Origin: CAZOWM01 sp964583615
Lineage (GTDB): Bacteria > Spirochaetota > B62-G9 > DRHN01
NCBI GenBank assembly: GCA_964583615.1
Contig: CAZOWM010000006.1
Location: 32,493-96,492, forward strand
Direction of reading: 5' to 3'
Length of the DNA: 64,000 nucleotides
Shown: piece by piece, positions 34,701 to 44,066 of the stretch
Layout of the letters: each line of letters starts with the position of its first letter
Numbering within the stretch: the stretch's first letter is position 1
Translations under genes and position numbers: made by a program
The notes under the pieces: generated by a model
Databases searched by the model: none
What the model saw: the letters and a program-made list of their open reading frames with translations, nothing else
Told to the model about the DNA's origin: nothing

Positions 34701-35969
34701 ATGCCCTTGAGAATCGCTGAGTTCACCTTTCTTGAGCACTTAAGCACCCGTTATGGAATTCCAACTCCCCGCTTTCTTGCCGACAGCACGGATCGGATCA
34801 GAATCAAAAAAGCACTGGAGGAATGGGGAGGGAAAGCGCTTGTAAAACCGGACGTGCTGGCCGGCAGACGGGGAAAGGAGGGAAGTGTTGTCACGGTCAC
34901 GAGTTCCCAGGAGGCGATACGCGAGTTGAAACGGGTTTCGAGCACCGAGGTGAACGGGGGGATTCCGCGGCTCGCCTATCTGGTTGAATATATTCCCGCT
35001 CAAATGGAAATGTATACTGCTGTACAGTACAACACGGGTTTTCTTGCACCCTCCTTTACCGTATCCCTTCAGGGTGGAGTCGACATCGAGGAGGTAGCGG
35101 AGGAGGCAAAAGTCACCATCCCGATCGATATATACAGAGGGCTCGACGCTTATCAGGCGAGTGAAATACTGTCCGCATTGGACTGCCCGAAAAGCCTGAA
35201 CAGCCTGCTCTCCCGTCTCATGATTTCCTTCTGGGACCTGTTTATATCCACTGGAATGGAAATGGCAGAGATCAACCCCTGGAGAATTACACCGGCCGGC
35301 GGGGCATATGCCTGTGATTTCAAGGCCGTAATCGACGAAGCAAACTACAAGTCGAAGATACCGGGCCTGGTGTTTCCTGAATACCCCGACAACAAGACTG
35401 ACTTTGAAGAGGAGATGGATGCATGGAATGCAGCAAGTCACCGCGGGCAGGCGCACGTGTCCGATCTGAATGGGGACTTGATTCTTCCCATCCTTTTCGG
35501 CGGCGGTGTGTCGACCATTATTACGGAAACACTTCAGGCAGCAGGGGGGAGTCCGATGTTTCTCTCTGATTTCGGCGGCAACCCGCCATACGAACGCATG
35601 CTGGGAACGGCAAAGCGGTGCTTCGAGCACAAGCTTGGAGAAGCAGAGCTTCTGCTCATTCTGGGAGGCAAAGCGAACAACACGCTGATCGATGTGACAT
35701 TTAAGGCCATTGCGGACGCACTCATAAGTTATGTGGAGGAACACGGACCGATACACATGCCAGTCGTGATCGGCAGGGGCGGACCGAGACTGGTAAAGGG
35801 AATTCTGTCCCTGAAACAGACCCTCGATTATCTCAAATTACCCTATGTGATATTCGGGCCCGACACCCCGGTCACGGGGGTAGCGGAATACGCGGCGCGG
35901 CTTGCCAATGCAGCGAGGAAACTGAAGGAGGAGAACAATGAGGGCGAAGTGTCTGAGAGACCTGCTTAA
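34701..35969 (+). CDS. ATP-citrate-lyase-like small subunit (ATP-grasp, succinyl-CoA-synthetase beta-like)
   Basis: The 422-aa protein starts after AGGAGG. The N-terminal ATP-grasp part has ALVKPDVLAGRRGKEG, LVEYIPAQMEMYTAVQYN and MEMAEINPWRI, the metal-binding region of succinyl-CoA-synthetase beta chains. The C-terminal part has ILPILFGGGVSTIITETLQA and FLSDFGGNPPYERM, like the N-terminal half of ATP-citrate lyase (AclB in Chlorobium). The large subunit overlaps its end by 32 nt. The two should form an ATP-dependent acyl-CoA ligase/lyase. Citrate is the default guess, but the sequence is divergent and another tricarboxylate or hydroxy-acid is possible. Confidence 0.8.
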   Translation: MPLRIAEFTFLEHLSTRYGIPTPRFLADSTDRIRIKKALEEWGGKALVKPDVLAGRRGKEGSVVTVTSSQEAIRELKRVSSTEVNGGIPRLAYLVEYIPAQMEMYTAVQYNTGFLAPSFTVSLQGGVDIEEVAEEAKVTIPIDIYRGLDAYQASEILSALDCPKSLNSLLSRLMISFWDLFISTGMEMAEINPWRITPAGGAYACDFKAVIDEANYKSKIPGLVFPEYPDNKTDFEEEMDAWNAASHRGQAHVSDLNGDLILPILFGGGVSTIITETLQAAGGSPMFLSDFGGNPPYERMLGTAKRCFEHKLGEAELLLILGGKANNTLIDVTFKAIADALISYVEEHGPIHMPVVIGRGGPRLVKGILSLKQTLDYLKLPYVIFGPDTPVTGVAEYAARLANAARKLKEENNEGEVSERPA

Positions 35970-38013
35970 GCAAAACGACAGAATCGCAGTTTCAAACATC
36001 ACCGGAAGAGAAGCTTCAAAGGTCAGCTACGTCAGCCAGAAGTACTCTCCGAATATCATAGGCGGGTGGGCGCTTGGAAAAGGCGGAGAACAGGTCGAAT
36101 CTCCGTGCGGTGCGATACCGGTATTTGCCACGTTTGAGGAACTTCTCAGATCCACTCCCAAATCTCGACACCCGAACAAAGTTATCGTCTATTCACCGCC
36201 TGAAGCGGTATACGGTGAGGTCAAGGAGGTTGCCCGGTACGGAAAAGATTCGGTGGAAACCGTCTTTATTATCACTGAGCACATATCCATCGAGGTCACG
36301 GCGAAGATCCATCAGATATGCAGCCAGGTGAACATCGACGTCGTGGGCTGCAACACACTCGGGATGATAAATACCCATGAAAAGGTTCGTGTGGGGGCTG
36401 TGGGCGGCGACACGCCCGAAGAAACATTCAGGCCGGGCTCCGCGACCATCATTTCCAATTCGGGGAACATGGTGAGCACAATTGCGACGTATATTCTGAC
36501 TGCGGGCATCGGGACCTCTTTCGGTATATCCACCGGAAAGGACAGGCTCATCCTTTTTCCACTCAAAGATTTCCTGGTCCTTGCGGAAAAAGATGATCAT
36601 ACAAAGATCATCGTGCTCTACGTTGAGCCGGGTGGAACCTATGAGCACGAGGCGATTGAATTGATGAGGAAAAATGGATTTTCGAAGCCGATTGTCGTGT
36701 ATGTCGCTGGAGAAATTGCAGAACGCTGCAAGGTGAGCCTGGGGCACGCTGGCTCTGTGGTGGAAGGGGAAAAAAGCTCAGCACGGGCAAAAAAAGAGGC
36801 GTTTGATTCGTATTTCGGCATTCCTCCGTTCAAGCCGGAAAAACGTTATCACAAAACAGAAGAGCTGAAGGCTTCGCTCGCGCAAGGTATCCGTGTCACC
36901 GCACTTCATCACATCCCCGATGCGGTAACGCTCGTTGTGAACACACTCGGGATAAGAAAGGATATCGGAAGAACACGGCCGCTGCGTCTGAACCCGTGGT
37001 TCGTTCACTTGGGGGAGCTCGGAAAGCGTCTGCCCGCAGAACTTGCGCTTTTCCCCGGTGTTATCCTTGAGCCTTACGCGGAACAGCTCAAAGCGCAGGA
37101 GCAGACTTTCGTGAGGTCTTTCATCAGACAGCCGATGCGAAACGCATCGCACGCGAGCGCAAATGACGGAAAAATCCCCCGTATATTCGGCTACTCTCTC
37201 ACGGACATCATGGAAAAGCGATCCTTCACTGCGGCACTTATTCTGTACTGGACGGGCGAGCTGCCGCGGGACGCATTTGAAGAACGGGTCGCTGAGCTGA
37301 CATTGGTCGCCTCACTGACAAACGGCCCTGGAACGATTTCCGCGCAAGGCGCGAAGCTCTCCGCATCAGCGGGAAACACGCCGAATACGGCGATGATCTC
37401 CACTCTTTCAGCTATAGGGCTGGTGCATGGTGGAAACGGATCCCGTGCGGTGGAGTTTTTACTCGATAGTTTTGTTTCCGCGGAGGTGGAGGATCCTTAC
37501 GCGCCTTTTGCCGATGTTCAGGAAATCGCAGTAAAGGCGGCAGCCGATTTCAAAAAAAGGAAAATGGCGGCAAAAGAGGCGGGATTCGAATACCGCAGGA
37601 TTCCCTGTCTGGGTCATCCGGTGTTCCGAACAGATCCGGTAAACTTTGATCCCCGTGAGCAGGTCATCTACGGATACATAATGCGTGCAGGAAGAACAAA
37701 CGTGTTTCTCGAGTTCTACCACCTTCTCGCCCAGGCGCTGAAGGACAACGGCTCCACAAAAAACGTTCTCGCGGTAAACCTCGATGCTGCGATTGCGTCC
37801 GTATGGCTGGGAATATGCTGGCGCAAACTCAAAGAAAAGCAGATGAGCGTGAATCGCGCAGTCGATATCCCATTCATCGCCTTTGCACTGGGGCGCGCGG
37901 CGGGCGGATCGGGGGAATATCTTGATCACAATGACTTCGGAACGGAGATGGACATGCGGGTGCCGGTCAGCGAGTGCCGCACCCTGACGAAAGAGAAACA
38001 ACTCCCGCAGTGA
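35938..38013 (+). CDS. ATP-citrate-lyase-like large subunit (CoA-ligase alpha domain fused to citryl-CoA-lyase domain)
   Basis: The start ATG 35938 follows AAGGAGGAG and lies inside the small-subunit gene. Residues about 1-330 form the CoA-binding and ligase domain with SNSGNMVSTIATYI and the phospho-histidine loop SLGHAGSVVEG. Residues about 400-690 match the citrate-synthase-fold lyase: GLVHGGNGSRAVEFL, CLGHPVFRTDPVNFDPRE, LAVNLDAAIASVWLG and LGRAAGGSGEYLD, aligning with GHR, NVDG and GHYLDQ blocks of ATP-citrate lyase. The 691-aa length exceeds the roughly 610 of Chlorobium AclA. The pair cleaves a citrate-like acid to acetyl-CoA, or forms a CoA ester; the direction and substrate are inferred. 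Confidence 0.8.
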   Translation: MRAKCLRDLLKQNDRIAVSNITGREASKVSYVSQKYSPNIIGGWALGKGGEQVESPCGAIPVFATFEELLRSTPKSRHPNKVIVYSPPEAVYGEVKEVARYGKDSVETVFIITEHISIEVTAKIHQICSQVNIDVVGCNTLGMINTHEKVRVGAVGGDTPEETFRPGSATIISNSGNMVSTIATYILTAGIGTSFGISTGKDRLILFPLKDFLVLAEKDDHTKIIVLYVEPGGTYEHEAIELMRKNGFSKPIVVYVAGEIAERCKVSLGHAGSVVEGEKSSARAKKEAFDSYFGIPPFKPEKRYHKTEELKASLAQGIRVTALHHIPDAVTLVVNTLGIRKDIGRTRPLRLNPWFVHLGELGKRLPAELALFPGVILEPYAEQLKAQEQTFVRSFIRQPMRNASHASANDGKIPRIFGYSLTDIMEKRSFTAALILYWTGELPRDAFEERVAELTLVASLTNGPGTISAQGAKLSASAGNTPNTAMISTLSAIGLVHGGNGSRAVEFLLDSFVSAEVEDPYAPFADVQEIAVKAAADFKKRKMAAKEAGFEYRRIPCLGHPVFRTDPVNFDPREQVIYGYIMRAGRTNVFLEFYHLLAQALKDNGSTKNVLAVNLDAAIASVWLGICWRKLKEKQMSVNRAVDIPFIAFALGRAAGGSGEYLDHNDFGTEMDMRVPVSECRTLTKEKQLPQ

Positions 38014-38091
38014 CGCATTTCAGGTGTTCCGATAATTTTCCTCTCCTGTTAGAAGAGAGGCAGAAAACCTTCCAGAAAACTATTTTTTTTC

Positions 38092-38120
38092 TTGACATGT
38101 GGTGAAGTTGTACATACGAT
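38092..38120 (+). promoter_or_regulatory. promoter of the LacI regulator gene
   Basis: A perfect TTGACA (38092-38097), a 17-nt spacer and TACGAT (38115-38120) lie upstream of the operator and gene, an appropriate sigma-70 layout. Confidence 0.65.
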
Positions 38121-38132
38121 AGAAAACGGTTA

Positions 38133-38153
38133 CATGAAAATGGTTTCATAATT
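38133..38153 (+). promoter_or_regulatory. LacI-type operator 1
   Basis: CATGAAAATGGTTTCATAATT contains the inverted repeat ATGAAA-atgg-TTTCAT. It sits at the expected transcription start of the regulator gene and recurs with one mismatch before the ABC transporter operon (39299-39319), consistent with autoregulation. Confidence 0.7.
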
Positions 38154-38166
38154 ACGGACTGCAATT

Positions 38167-39189
38167 ATGGCGACAATATCGGATGTGGCGAAAAAAGCAG
38201 GTGTTTCAAAGGCAACAGTTTCGAGGGTTTTGAACGACACCGCAGTGGTAAACAAGGAAACGCGAAAGCGGGTAATGGGAGCAATCGAGACTCTTCACTA
38301 TACCCCAAGCTTTCTGGCAAAGGGCATGAGAAAGAAGAAAACGAGCACTTTCGGCATTGTCATCCCTGATTTCAGAAATCTTTACTACTCGGAGTTTTTG
38401 AAAGCAATCGAAGAAGAGGCGAAAAAACATGGGTACATCGCTCTTATATGTACAGGCGAAATGAACGCGAAACGGGAGAAGGAATACATAAATTATCTAT
38501 TAAACAGGCAGGTAGAAGGATTGGTGCTCTGCTGTTATGTAAGCATCATGGAGAACAGCTCTTTCATCCATCAGATTGCGAGAAAGGTTCCGATTCTCGT
38601 GATGGATCAGCCTTCAGGCGGTTTGCCCGTTTCTTCTGTATACGCGGATGGGTACATGGGATTCAAGACGCTTGTAGGCTATCTCATTAAAAAGGGCCAT
38701 CGAAGGATAGGGATGCTAAGGAGCCTGCACCGGTATCCGTGCAGTGAGAGCAGGTTTATCGGGTACGTGGATACGTTAAGGGAAAACGGGATAGAGCCGG
38801 ATCAAAACATCATAGAAGAGAGTGATTTTACCGCAGCGGGAGGATACGAGTCGGTAAAGAGACTTCTGAGAAGATCGCGTCCCACTGCGATTGTTGGGGT
38901 GAATGATCTGATTGCAATTGGAGCTCTCAAATATATTCGGGAGAAGGGCTACTCTGTACCTGAGGATATTGCAATTGCAGGGTTCGATAACATTGCGCTT
39001 TCATCTCTTGTATCACCACAGCTTACGACTGTTAACATTCCTGTTGAGAAGATCGCATATGAAGCAATCAATCAACTGATTCGCAAGATCCAAAACAATC
39101 GTGCGAGAAACAGGGATATCGTCGTTGAGACTGAATTGATCATACGACAGACAACGGAACAAGTGAAAAAAGATGAGATAATGATGTGA
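38167..39189 (+). CDS. LacI-family transcriptional regulator
   Basis: The 340-aa protein has the LacI head MATISDVAKKAGVSKATVSR, the hinge TPSFLAKGMRKKK, and a periplasmic-binding-type effector domain (FGIVIPDFRNLYYSEFLKAI; AIVGVNDLIAIGALKYIREK; IAIAGFDNIALSSLVSPQLT). It should repress or activate the carbohydrate genes to its right and respond to a sugar. Two near-identical operators, one at its own promoter and one before the transporter, support control of both. It is intact, unlike the LacI remnant at 26064. Confidence 0.92.
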   Translation: MATISDVAKKAGVSKATVSRVLNDTAVVNKETRKRVMGAIETLHYTPSFLAKGMRKKKTSTFGIVIPDFRNLYYSEFLKAIEEEAKKHGYIALICTGEMNAKREKEYINYLLNRQVEGLVLCCYVSIMENSSFIHQIARKVPILVMDQPSGGLPVSSVYADGYMGFKTLVGYLIKKGHRRIGMLRSLHRYPCSESRFIGYVDTLRENGIEPDQNIIEESDFTAAGGYESVKRLLRRSRPTAIVGVNDLIAIGALKYIREKGYSVPEDIAIAGFDNIALSSLVSPQLTTVNIPVEKIAYEAINQLIRKIQNNRARNRDIVVETELIIRQTTEQVKKDEIMM

Positions 39190-39298
39190 TGCGGTTATGG
39201 ATACGCAGCCGGCAGAATGAACAAAGTTTTTTCAAAAATGGGAAAACGTTTGACAAAAGATTCGCCATGCACAATCAGTATCTATATGTAAATGATTT

Positions 39299-39319
39299 CA
39301 TGAAAATGGTTACATAATT
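39299..39319 (+). promoter_or_regulatory. LacI-type operator 2
   Basis: CATGAAAATGGTTACATAATT matches operator 1 at 20 of 21 positions and lies 45 nt before the start of the sugar ABC ATPase gene. A TTGACA occurs at 39250-39255, but a clear -10 box at the right spacing is not obvious. Confidence 0.7.
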
Positions 39320-39363
39320 TGTAATTCTTCACGTGCTGAGAAAAAAATTACGGCAGGAAGCGG

Positions 39364-40869
39364 GTGGATAAAGTGCAAAGTATATTGGCCTTGGAAAATA
39401 TTTCTAAGAAGTTTACGGGAACGCTTGCTCTCTCGGAAGTCGATTTCGATCTTTATCCCGGTGAAATACATGCGCTCGTGGGAGAAAATGGGGCTGGAAA
39501 ATCGACCCTGATCAAGATAATTACCGGTATCCATAAACCTGACAGCGGGATGATAAAGCTGAGCGGCGAGGCGGTATCATTTTCCGATGCCCGCGCGTCA
39601 TATGATCATGGGATCGCTGCAATCTACCAGGAAGCGAGTCTTTTTGAGGATCTCAGCATTGCAGAAAATATCTACATGGGGCATCAGGAAATACGGCCGT
39701 TTACGAAAAACATCAAGTGGGGTTCGATGTATAAGAAAGCTTCTGAATTAATCAGGAGCCTTGATGTGAAACTCGATCCTCGGGCGCTTGTGAAAAGCCT
39801 CAGCATTGCTGAGAAGCAGCTTGTTGAGATTGTGAAGGCATTGTCCTCTGATGCGCGAATATTGATCATGGATGAGCCGACTGCGGCGCTCACAAAAGAG
39901 GAGATAGACTACCTTTTCAACATCGCACGGAGGCTTCGCAAAGAGGGGAATGCAATTATTTTCATCACCCACCGTCTCGAGGAGGTTTTTGAAATTGCAG
40001 ACAGGGTAACGGTAATAAGAGATGGAAAGAAAGTGGGCACAATTGAGGGGGAACACATCGATGTTGACGAATTGGTGAGAATGATGGTGGGGAGAAATCT
40101 CAAGACTCTTTATCCGAAAGGGGAAACTGAAATTGGAGAGCCTGTACTTCGTGTGGAGGGCTTGTCGAGGGCCGGGGAGTTCAACAATGTTTCGTTCGAG
40201 CTGAGACGGGGAGAGATACTTGGGATGGTAGGTCTCATTGGTGCAGGAAGAACCGAGGTCGCGCGTGCTATATTCGGTGTCGAGAAACTTGAAGGAGGAA
40301 AAATATTTCTTGAGGGCAGGCAGGTCAAGATCGAACATCCTCGCCAGGCGATGGAACTGGGTATAGCCTACCTTTCAGAATCGAGAGGAGAATTTGGTTT
40401 GGTGCTGCAAATGGACATCACTCAGAACATTACAATCCCGATTCTCAATACTTTTACGCGATTTGGCTGGATCAACAGAGAAAATGAGCGTAAAGAGGCA
40501 ATGAAATATTTCCGCCTGCTGGATATCCGCGCTTCCGGTTTGGAACAGAAAGTTGAAAGCCTCTCGGGAGGAAATCAGCAGAAGGTATCGATCGCCAAAT
40601 GGCTTGCTGCGAATGCAAAGATACTCATCCTCGATGAACCGACGAAGGGGATTGATGTTGCAACCAAAGCAGCTGTTCACAAACTCATGAGCGATCTGGC
40701 CAGCGAGGGAAAAGCAATACTGATGATTTCTTCCGAGATTCCCGAAATCATCGGAATGAGTGATAGAATCCTCGTTATGAATGAGGGAGTTCTTGTATCA
40801 GAAATAACGAGGGCTGAGGCAACACAGGGAAAAATTTTAACCGCTGCCCTCGGTGAAAAGACCTCATAG
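39364..40869 (+). CDS. ribose-type sugar ABC transporter, duplicated ATP-binding protein
   Basis: The 501-aa protein holds two nucleotide-binding domains as in RbsA/MglA. The first has Walker A GENGAGKSTL, Walker B LIMDEPTAALTKEE and H-loop ITHRLEEV. The second has a degenerate Walker A region (GLIGAGRTEVARAIFG), signature LSGGNQQKVSIAKWLAA and an intact Walker B LILDEPTKGIDV. The start is GTG 39364. It leads an operon of ATPase, two permeases and a binding protein (to 44066), downstream of LacI operator 2. Confidence 0.92.
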   Translation: MDKVQSILALENISKKFTGTLALSEVDFDLYPGEIHALVGENGAGKSTLIKIITGIHKPDSGMIKLSGEAVSFSDARASYDHGIAAIYQEASLFEDLSIAENIYMGHQEIRPFTKNIKWGSMYKKASELIRSLDVKLDPRALVKSLSIAEKQLVEIVKALSSDARILIMDEPTAALTKEEIDYLFNIARRLRKEGNAIIFITHRLEEVFEIADRVTVIRDGKKVGTIEGEHIDVDELVRMMVGRNLKTLYPKGETEIGEPVLRVEGLSRAGEFNNVSFELRRGEILGMVGLIGAGRTEVARAIFGVEKLEGGKIFLEGRQVKIEHPRQAMELGIAYLSESRGEFGLVLQMDITQNITIPILNTFTRFGWINRENERKEAMKYFRLLDIRASGLEQKVESLSGGNQQKVSIAKWLAANAKILILDEPTKGIDVATKAAVHKLMSDLASEGKAILMISSEIPEIIGMSDRILVMNEGVLVSEITRAEATQGKILTAALGEKTS

Positions 40870-40902
40870 AGGGTAGTCAAGATGAAAATGTGAGAGTGAA
40901 CA

Positions 40903-41916
40903 ATGAATGATATAAGACTGAAGAGTCGGCTGAAGGAAATGGTTCGCAGAAGAGAATTCGGCATCTTTATCATCATTGTCGTCATGACGGTGGTTGTGGG
41001 TTTCCGAAACCCGACCTTTTTCACAAAAGACAACTGGAAAGACATGTTGATGTATGCGTCCATTCTTGCATTCATTTCCATTGGGCAGATGATAACCATA
41101 GTTACGGGGGGCATTGACCTTTCTGTCGGCTCAGTGGTGGCACTCTCGGGAATGAGTGTCGGAATCATTATGAGGGAATATCCTGTTTTTCATCCCGTAT
41201 TGCTGATCTTATTGGGAACGATATTCGGTCTGGGCTGCGGTCTTGTGAACGGACTGCTGATTGGCAAAGGAAAGATTCATCCCCTCATCACGACTCTGGC
41301 TACGATGTCGATTTACCGGGGACTGGTCGTCGTTGTCTCGCGAAGCAGGTGGGTTGTGTATGGAGATATCACTGACGGGTTTAGAATGATTGCGCGCGGA
41401 AACACGCTCGGCATTAATAACCTGATGTTTTCAGCGCTGATTATTGCCATAGTTGCATACTATTTCCTGAATCACACGAGAAAAGGGCGTGAAATATTTG
41501 CATTTGGCGATCACAAGGAAGCCGCCCAGTTCGTGGGGATAAACGGTGTAAATATCAATATACTGGTCTACACAATTTCAGGGTTGCTCGCAGGATTTGG
41601 AGGCGTTCTCTGGGTTTCACGAGTGCACACTGCACAGGCCAATACTGCGCTGGGATACGAGATGCAGACCATTGCAGCCTGTGTTATTGGAGGAGTGAGC
41701 ATATTTGGCGGTGTAGGGTCTGTGATCGGTGTCCTTCTCGGAACACTCGTGTTTGGTATTATCCTGAACGCCCTCGAATTGATCGGTATCGTCGATTTCT
41801 GGAAACTTTCAGTGCAGGGTTTTGTCATACTTCTGGCGGTGATTTTTGATGCGGTTTTATCTCACCGTGTCATGGAGCAGATGCGGAAACGGAGGAGAAT
41901 ATTTGATGCTGAATGA
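40903..41916 (+). CDS. ribose-type sugar ABC transporter, permease
   Basis: The 337-aa membrane protein of the RbsC family has eight or more hydrophobic segments and the signature stretches QMITIVTGGIDLSVGSVVAL, GLVNGLLIGKGKIHPLITTL and GLLAGFGGVLWVSRVHTAQA. It forms the transmembrane channel with the following permease, whose start overlaps its end by 11 nt. Confidence 0.9.
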   Translation: MNDIRLKSRLKEMVRRREFGIFIIIVVMTVVVGFRNPTFFTKDNWKDMLMYASILAFISIGQMITIVTGGIDLSVGSVVALSGMSVGIIMREYPVFHPVLLILLGTIFGLGCGLVNGLLIGKGKIHPLITTLATMSIYRGLVVVVSRSRWVVYGDITDGFRMIARGNTLGINNLMFSALIIAIVAYYFLNHTRKGREIFAFGDHKEAAQFVGINGVNINILVYTISGLLAGFGGVLWVSRVHTAQANTALGYEMQTIAACVIGGVSIFGGVGSVIGVLLGTLVFGIILNALELIGIVDFWKLSVQGFVILLAVIFDAVLSHRVMEQMRKRRRIFDAE

Positions 41917-42904
41917 CAGTGGAAACAGGCCAAAAATATCAATGTCTGCTACGCTGCGGAGTTGGGAATTCACCATATTTGTATTGCTGATAATCGTTTT
42001 CATTGTCAATCTGTTTCTCTCACCTGATTTGTTTCGGATTGAAAACCTTTTTGATGCAACACTGACATTTACGGAGAAAAGCATCCTGACCCTCCCGATG
42101 GCACTTCTCATCATAAGCGGAGTGATAGACATATCGATTGCCTCCATATCAGCGATGTCAGGGGTGATACTGGGGGTATGCTACAGAGCGGGTATAGCAA
42201 TCGGTTATGCAACGCTCATCGGATTGGCGGTAGGCCTTATTGCCGGTTCGATAAACGGGCTTATCATCACCAAGCTAAGAATGCCGTCAATCGTCGTCAC
42301 GCTCGCAATGATGCTTTTCTACAGGGGAATCGGGTATATTTTGCTGGGTGATACTGCAGTAAGAGATCTCCCGGAAAGGTTCGGACTCCTGGGTGGTGCG
42401 TACAGCGCGACATTCATACCGATACAGTTTCTGATATTCATCGTGCTCGCGGTTGTGTTCGGGATTATCCTGCACAGGACGAAATTCGGACGGCTGATCT
42501 ATATTGTTGGAAACAACGAAAATACTGCACGGTACTCGGGTGTTCATGTCGACAGGATTCGCTTGATTCTCAACGCGGTTACAGGGTTGATTGCAGGACT
42601 ATCGGGGATACTCTTGACCTCCCGAATAGGTTCTGCACGTCCCGATATTGCACAGGGAAATGAAATGGCGGTGATTACCATCGTGCTCCTGGGAGGAGTG
42701 TACATATTTGGTGGAAGAGGCTCGATTATAGGTGTGGTTATCGCTGCCCTTATGCTTGGATACGTGCACTACGGGCTCTCTCTGCTGAACATACAGGAGC
42801 AGGTGATAAGGATTTTTACCGGCGGGCTTCTGATTATCGCGCTTCTCATACCGACGATTGCGGAAAAGCTAAGGTTCAGGGAAAAACCCGTGGGAGGTGG
42901 GTAG
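41906..42904 (+). CDS. ribose-type sugar ABC transporter, second permease
   Basis: ATG 41906 after GGAGGAG gives MLNDSGNRPKISMSATLRSW and 332 residues; the longer frame from 41846 lies in the first permease and is unlikely. The RbsC landmarks are LLIISGVIDISIASISAMSG, INGLIITKLRMPSIVVTLAM and GLIAGLSGILLTSRIGSARP. A heteromeric permease pair is known for some rhamnose, autoinducer-2 and erythritol transporters of this class. Confidence 0.9.
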   Translation: MLNDSGNRPKISMSATLRSWEFTIFVLLIIVFIVNLFLSPDLFRIENLFDATLTFTEKSILTLPMALLIISGVIDISIASISAMSGVILGVCYRAGIAIGYATLIGLAVGLIAGSINGLIITKLRMPSIVVTLAMMLFYRGIGYILLGDTAVRDLPERFGLLGGAYSATFIPIQFLIFIVLAVVFGIILHRTKFGRLIYIVGNNENTARYSGVHVDRIRLILNAVTGLIAGLSGILLTSRIGSARPDIAQGNEMAVITIVLLGGVYIFGGRGSIIGVVIAALMLGYVHYGLSLLNIQEQVIRIFTGGLLIIALLIPTIAEKLRFREKPVGGG

Positions 42905-43001
42905 GATTCTCTTGTCTCTGGACATCGCCTGCAGGTTTTGATGTACGTATATGCCTTCAGCGCGATGGATGAATACAATAATAACAATAGGAGGAAGAAG
43001 A

Positions 43002-44066
43002 ATGATGAAAAAATTTGTTATCCTGACTGTGATGCTCGCGCTGCTCGCGAGTGTTTCACTGGTGTTTGCAAGTGCACCAAAGGGTGAGGCTGAGAAGGCT
43101 GCAAAGGGTGAGGGACCGTTTACACTGGCATGGATACCGAAAGGACTTGGGCACCCTTATTTCATCTCCTGCTATGAAGGTGCGAAAGAAGCTGCAAAGG
43201 AGTATGGGGACAAGATCTTTGAGGTAGGTCCTGATGACTGGAGTGTAGAAGGACAGATAAGTGTCGTAGAGTCTGTCATCGATCAGAAGGTCGACGCAAT
43301 CGGTATTGCGGCAAACGACATGGATGCGCTTGCGCCTGTATGCAAAAAGGCAATGGATGCGGGTATTCCGGTTGTTGCATGGGATGCGGCAGTCAATGAG
43401 AGTGCGCGGGTTACCTTTGTCAATCAGGCAAGCTTTGAGGGCATCGGTCGAGGTTTAGCCTCAGCAATGGGTGAAGTCATCGGGTACGAAGGCGAGATTG
43501 CAGTGCTGAGCGCAACACCACAGGCTCCCAACCAGAGGAAATGGCTTTCCTGGGTGTATGAAGAGTTCAAGGATCCGAAGTACAAAAATGTCAAGCTTGT
43601 GGATGTTGTGTATGGAGATGACATGACAGAGAAGAGCTACGACAAGGCACTTGGACTGATCAAGGCCTATCCGGGCCTGAAGGGTATTATTGGTCTGTCT
43701 GCGGTTGCAACACCAGCAGCGTGTGCAGCGGTAACCGACAAGGGAGTCGTTGGTGAGGTCAAAGTTGTCGGATTCGGCATCCCAAGCACAATGAAGGATT
43801 ATGTGCTCGAAGGTGCATGTCAGAAGTTTCTGCTCTGGAACACAATGGATCTGGGATACGTAGCGACGACTCTGATGCACAAATGCTGTACCGGCGAGTT
43901 TAAAGGTGAAGTAGGAGAAAAAGTTGAAATGGGAAGGCCGACCATGGGGGAGCCTGACGGCGTATATGAGGTGATAGTAGGTGAAGATGGCGACCCGTTT
44001 ATTCTGCTCGGGCCTCCGATGGAATTCGACAAGTCGAATATCGAAAAGTGGGCGGCAATATTCTAA
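43002..44066 (+). CDS. sugar ABC transporter, periplasmic binding protein
   Basis: ATG 43002 (after AGGAGG) starts MMKKFVILTVMLALLASVSL, a signal peptide ending in VFASAPK, strongly like that of the betaine binding protein. The mature part is a type-1 periplasmic binding protein (LAWIPKGLGHPYFISCYEGA; DGAVNE-like AGIPVVAWDAAVNE; GIIGLSAVATPAACAAVTDK) similar to rhamnose/AI-2-type sugar receptors. There is no lipobox cysteine. It closes the first transporter operon. I infer binding of a deoxy-hexose or a related sugar from the neighbouring rhamnose genes. Confidence 0.9.
   Translation: MMKKFVILTVMLALLASVSLVFASAPKGEAEKAAKGEGPFTLAWIPKGLGHPYFISCYEGAKEAAKEYGDKIFEVGPDDWSVEGQISVVESVIDQKVDAIGIAANDMDALAPVCKKAMDAGIPVVAWDAAVNESARVTFVNQASFEGIGRGLASAMGEVIGYEGEIAVLSATPQAPNQRKWLSWVYEEFKDPKYKNVKLVDVVYGDDMTEKSYDKALGLIKAYPGLKGIIGLSAVATPAACAAVTDKGVVGEVKVVGFGIPSTMKDYVLEGACQKFLLWNTMDLGYVATTLMHKCCTGEFKGEVGEKVEMGRPTMGEPDGVYEVIVGEDGDPFILLGPPMEFDKSNIEKWAAIF

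Noticed and set aside
34740..35756. 338-aa minus-strand frame over the ATP-grasp gene
   Set aside because: It is antisense to a well-supported gene with a good ribosome site and has no recognisable motif.
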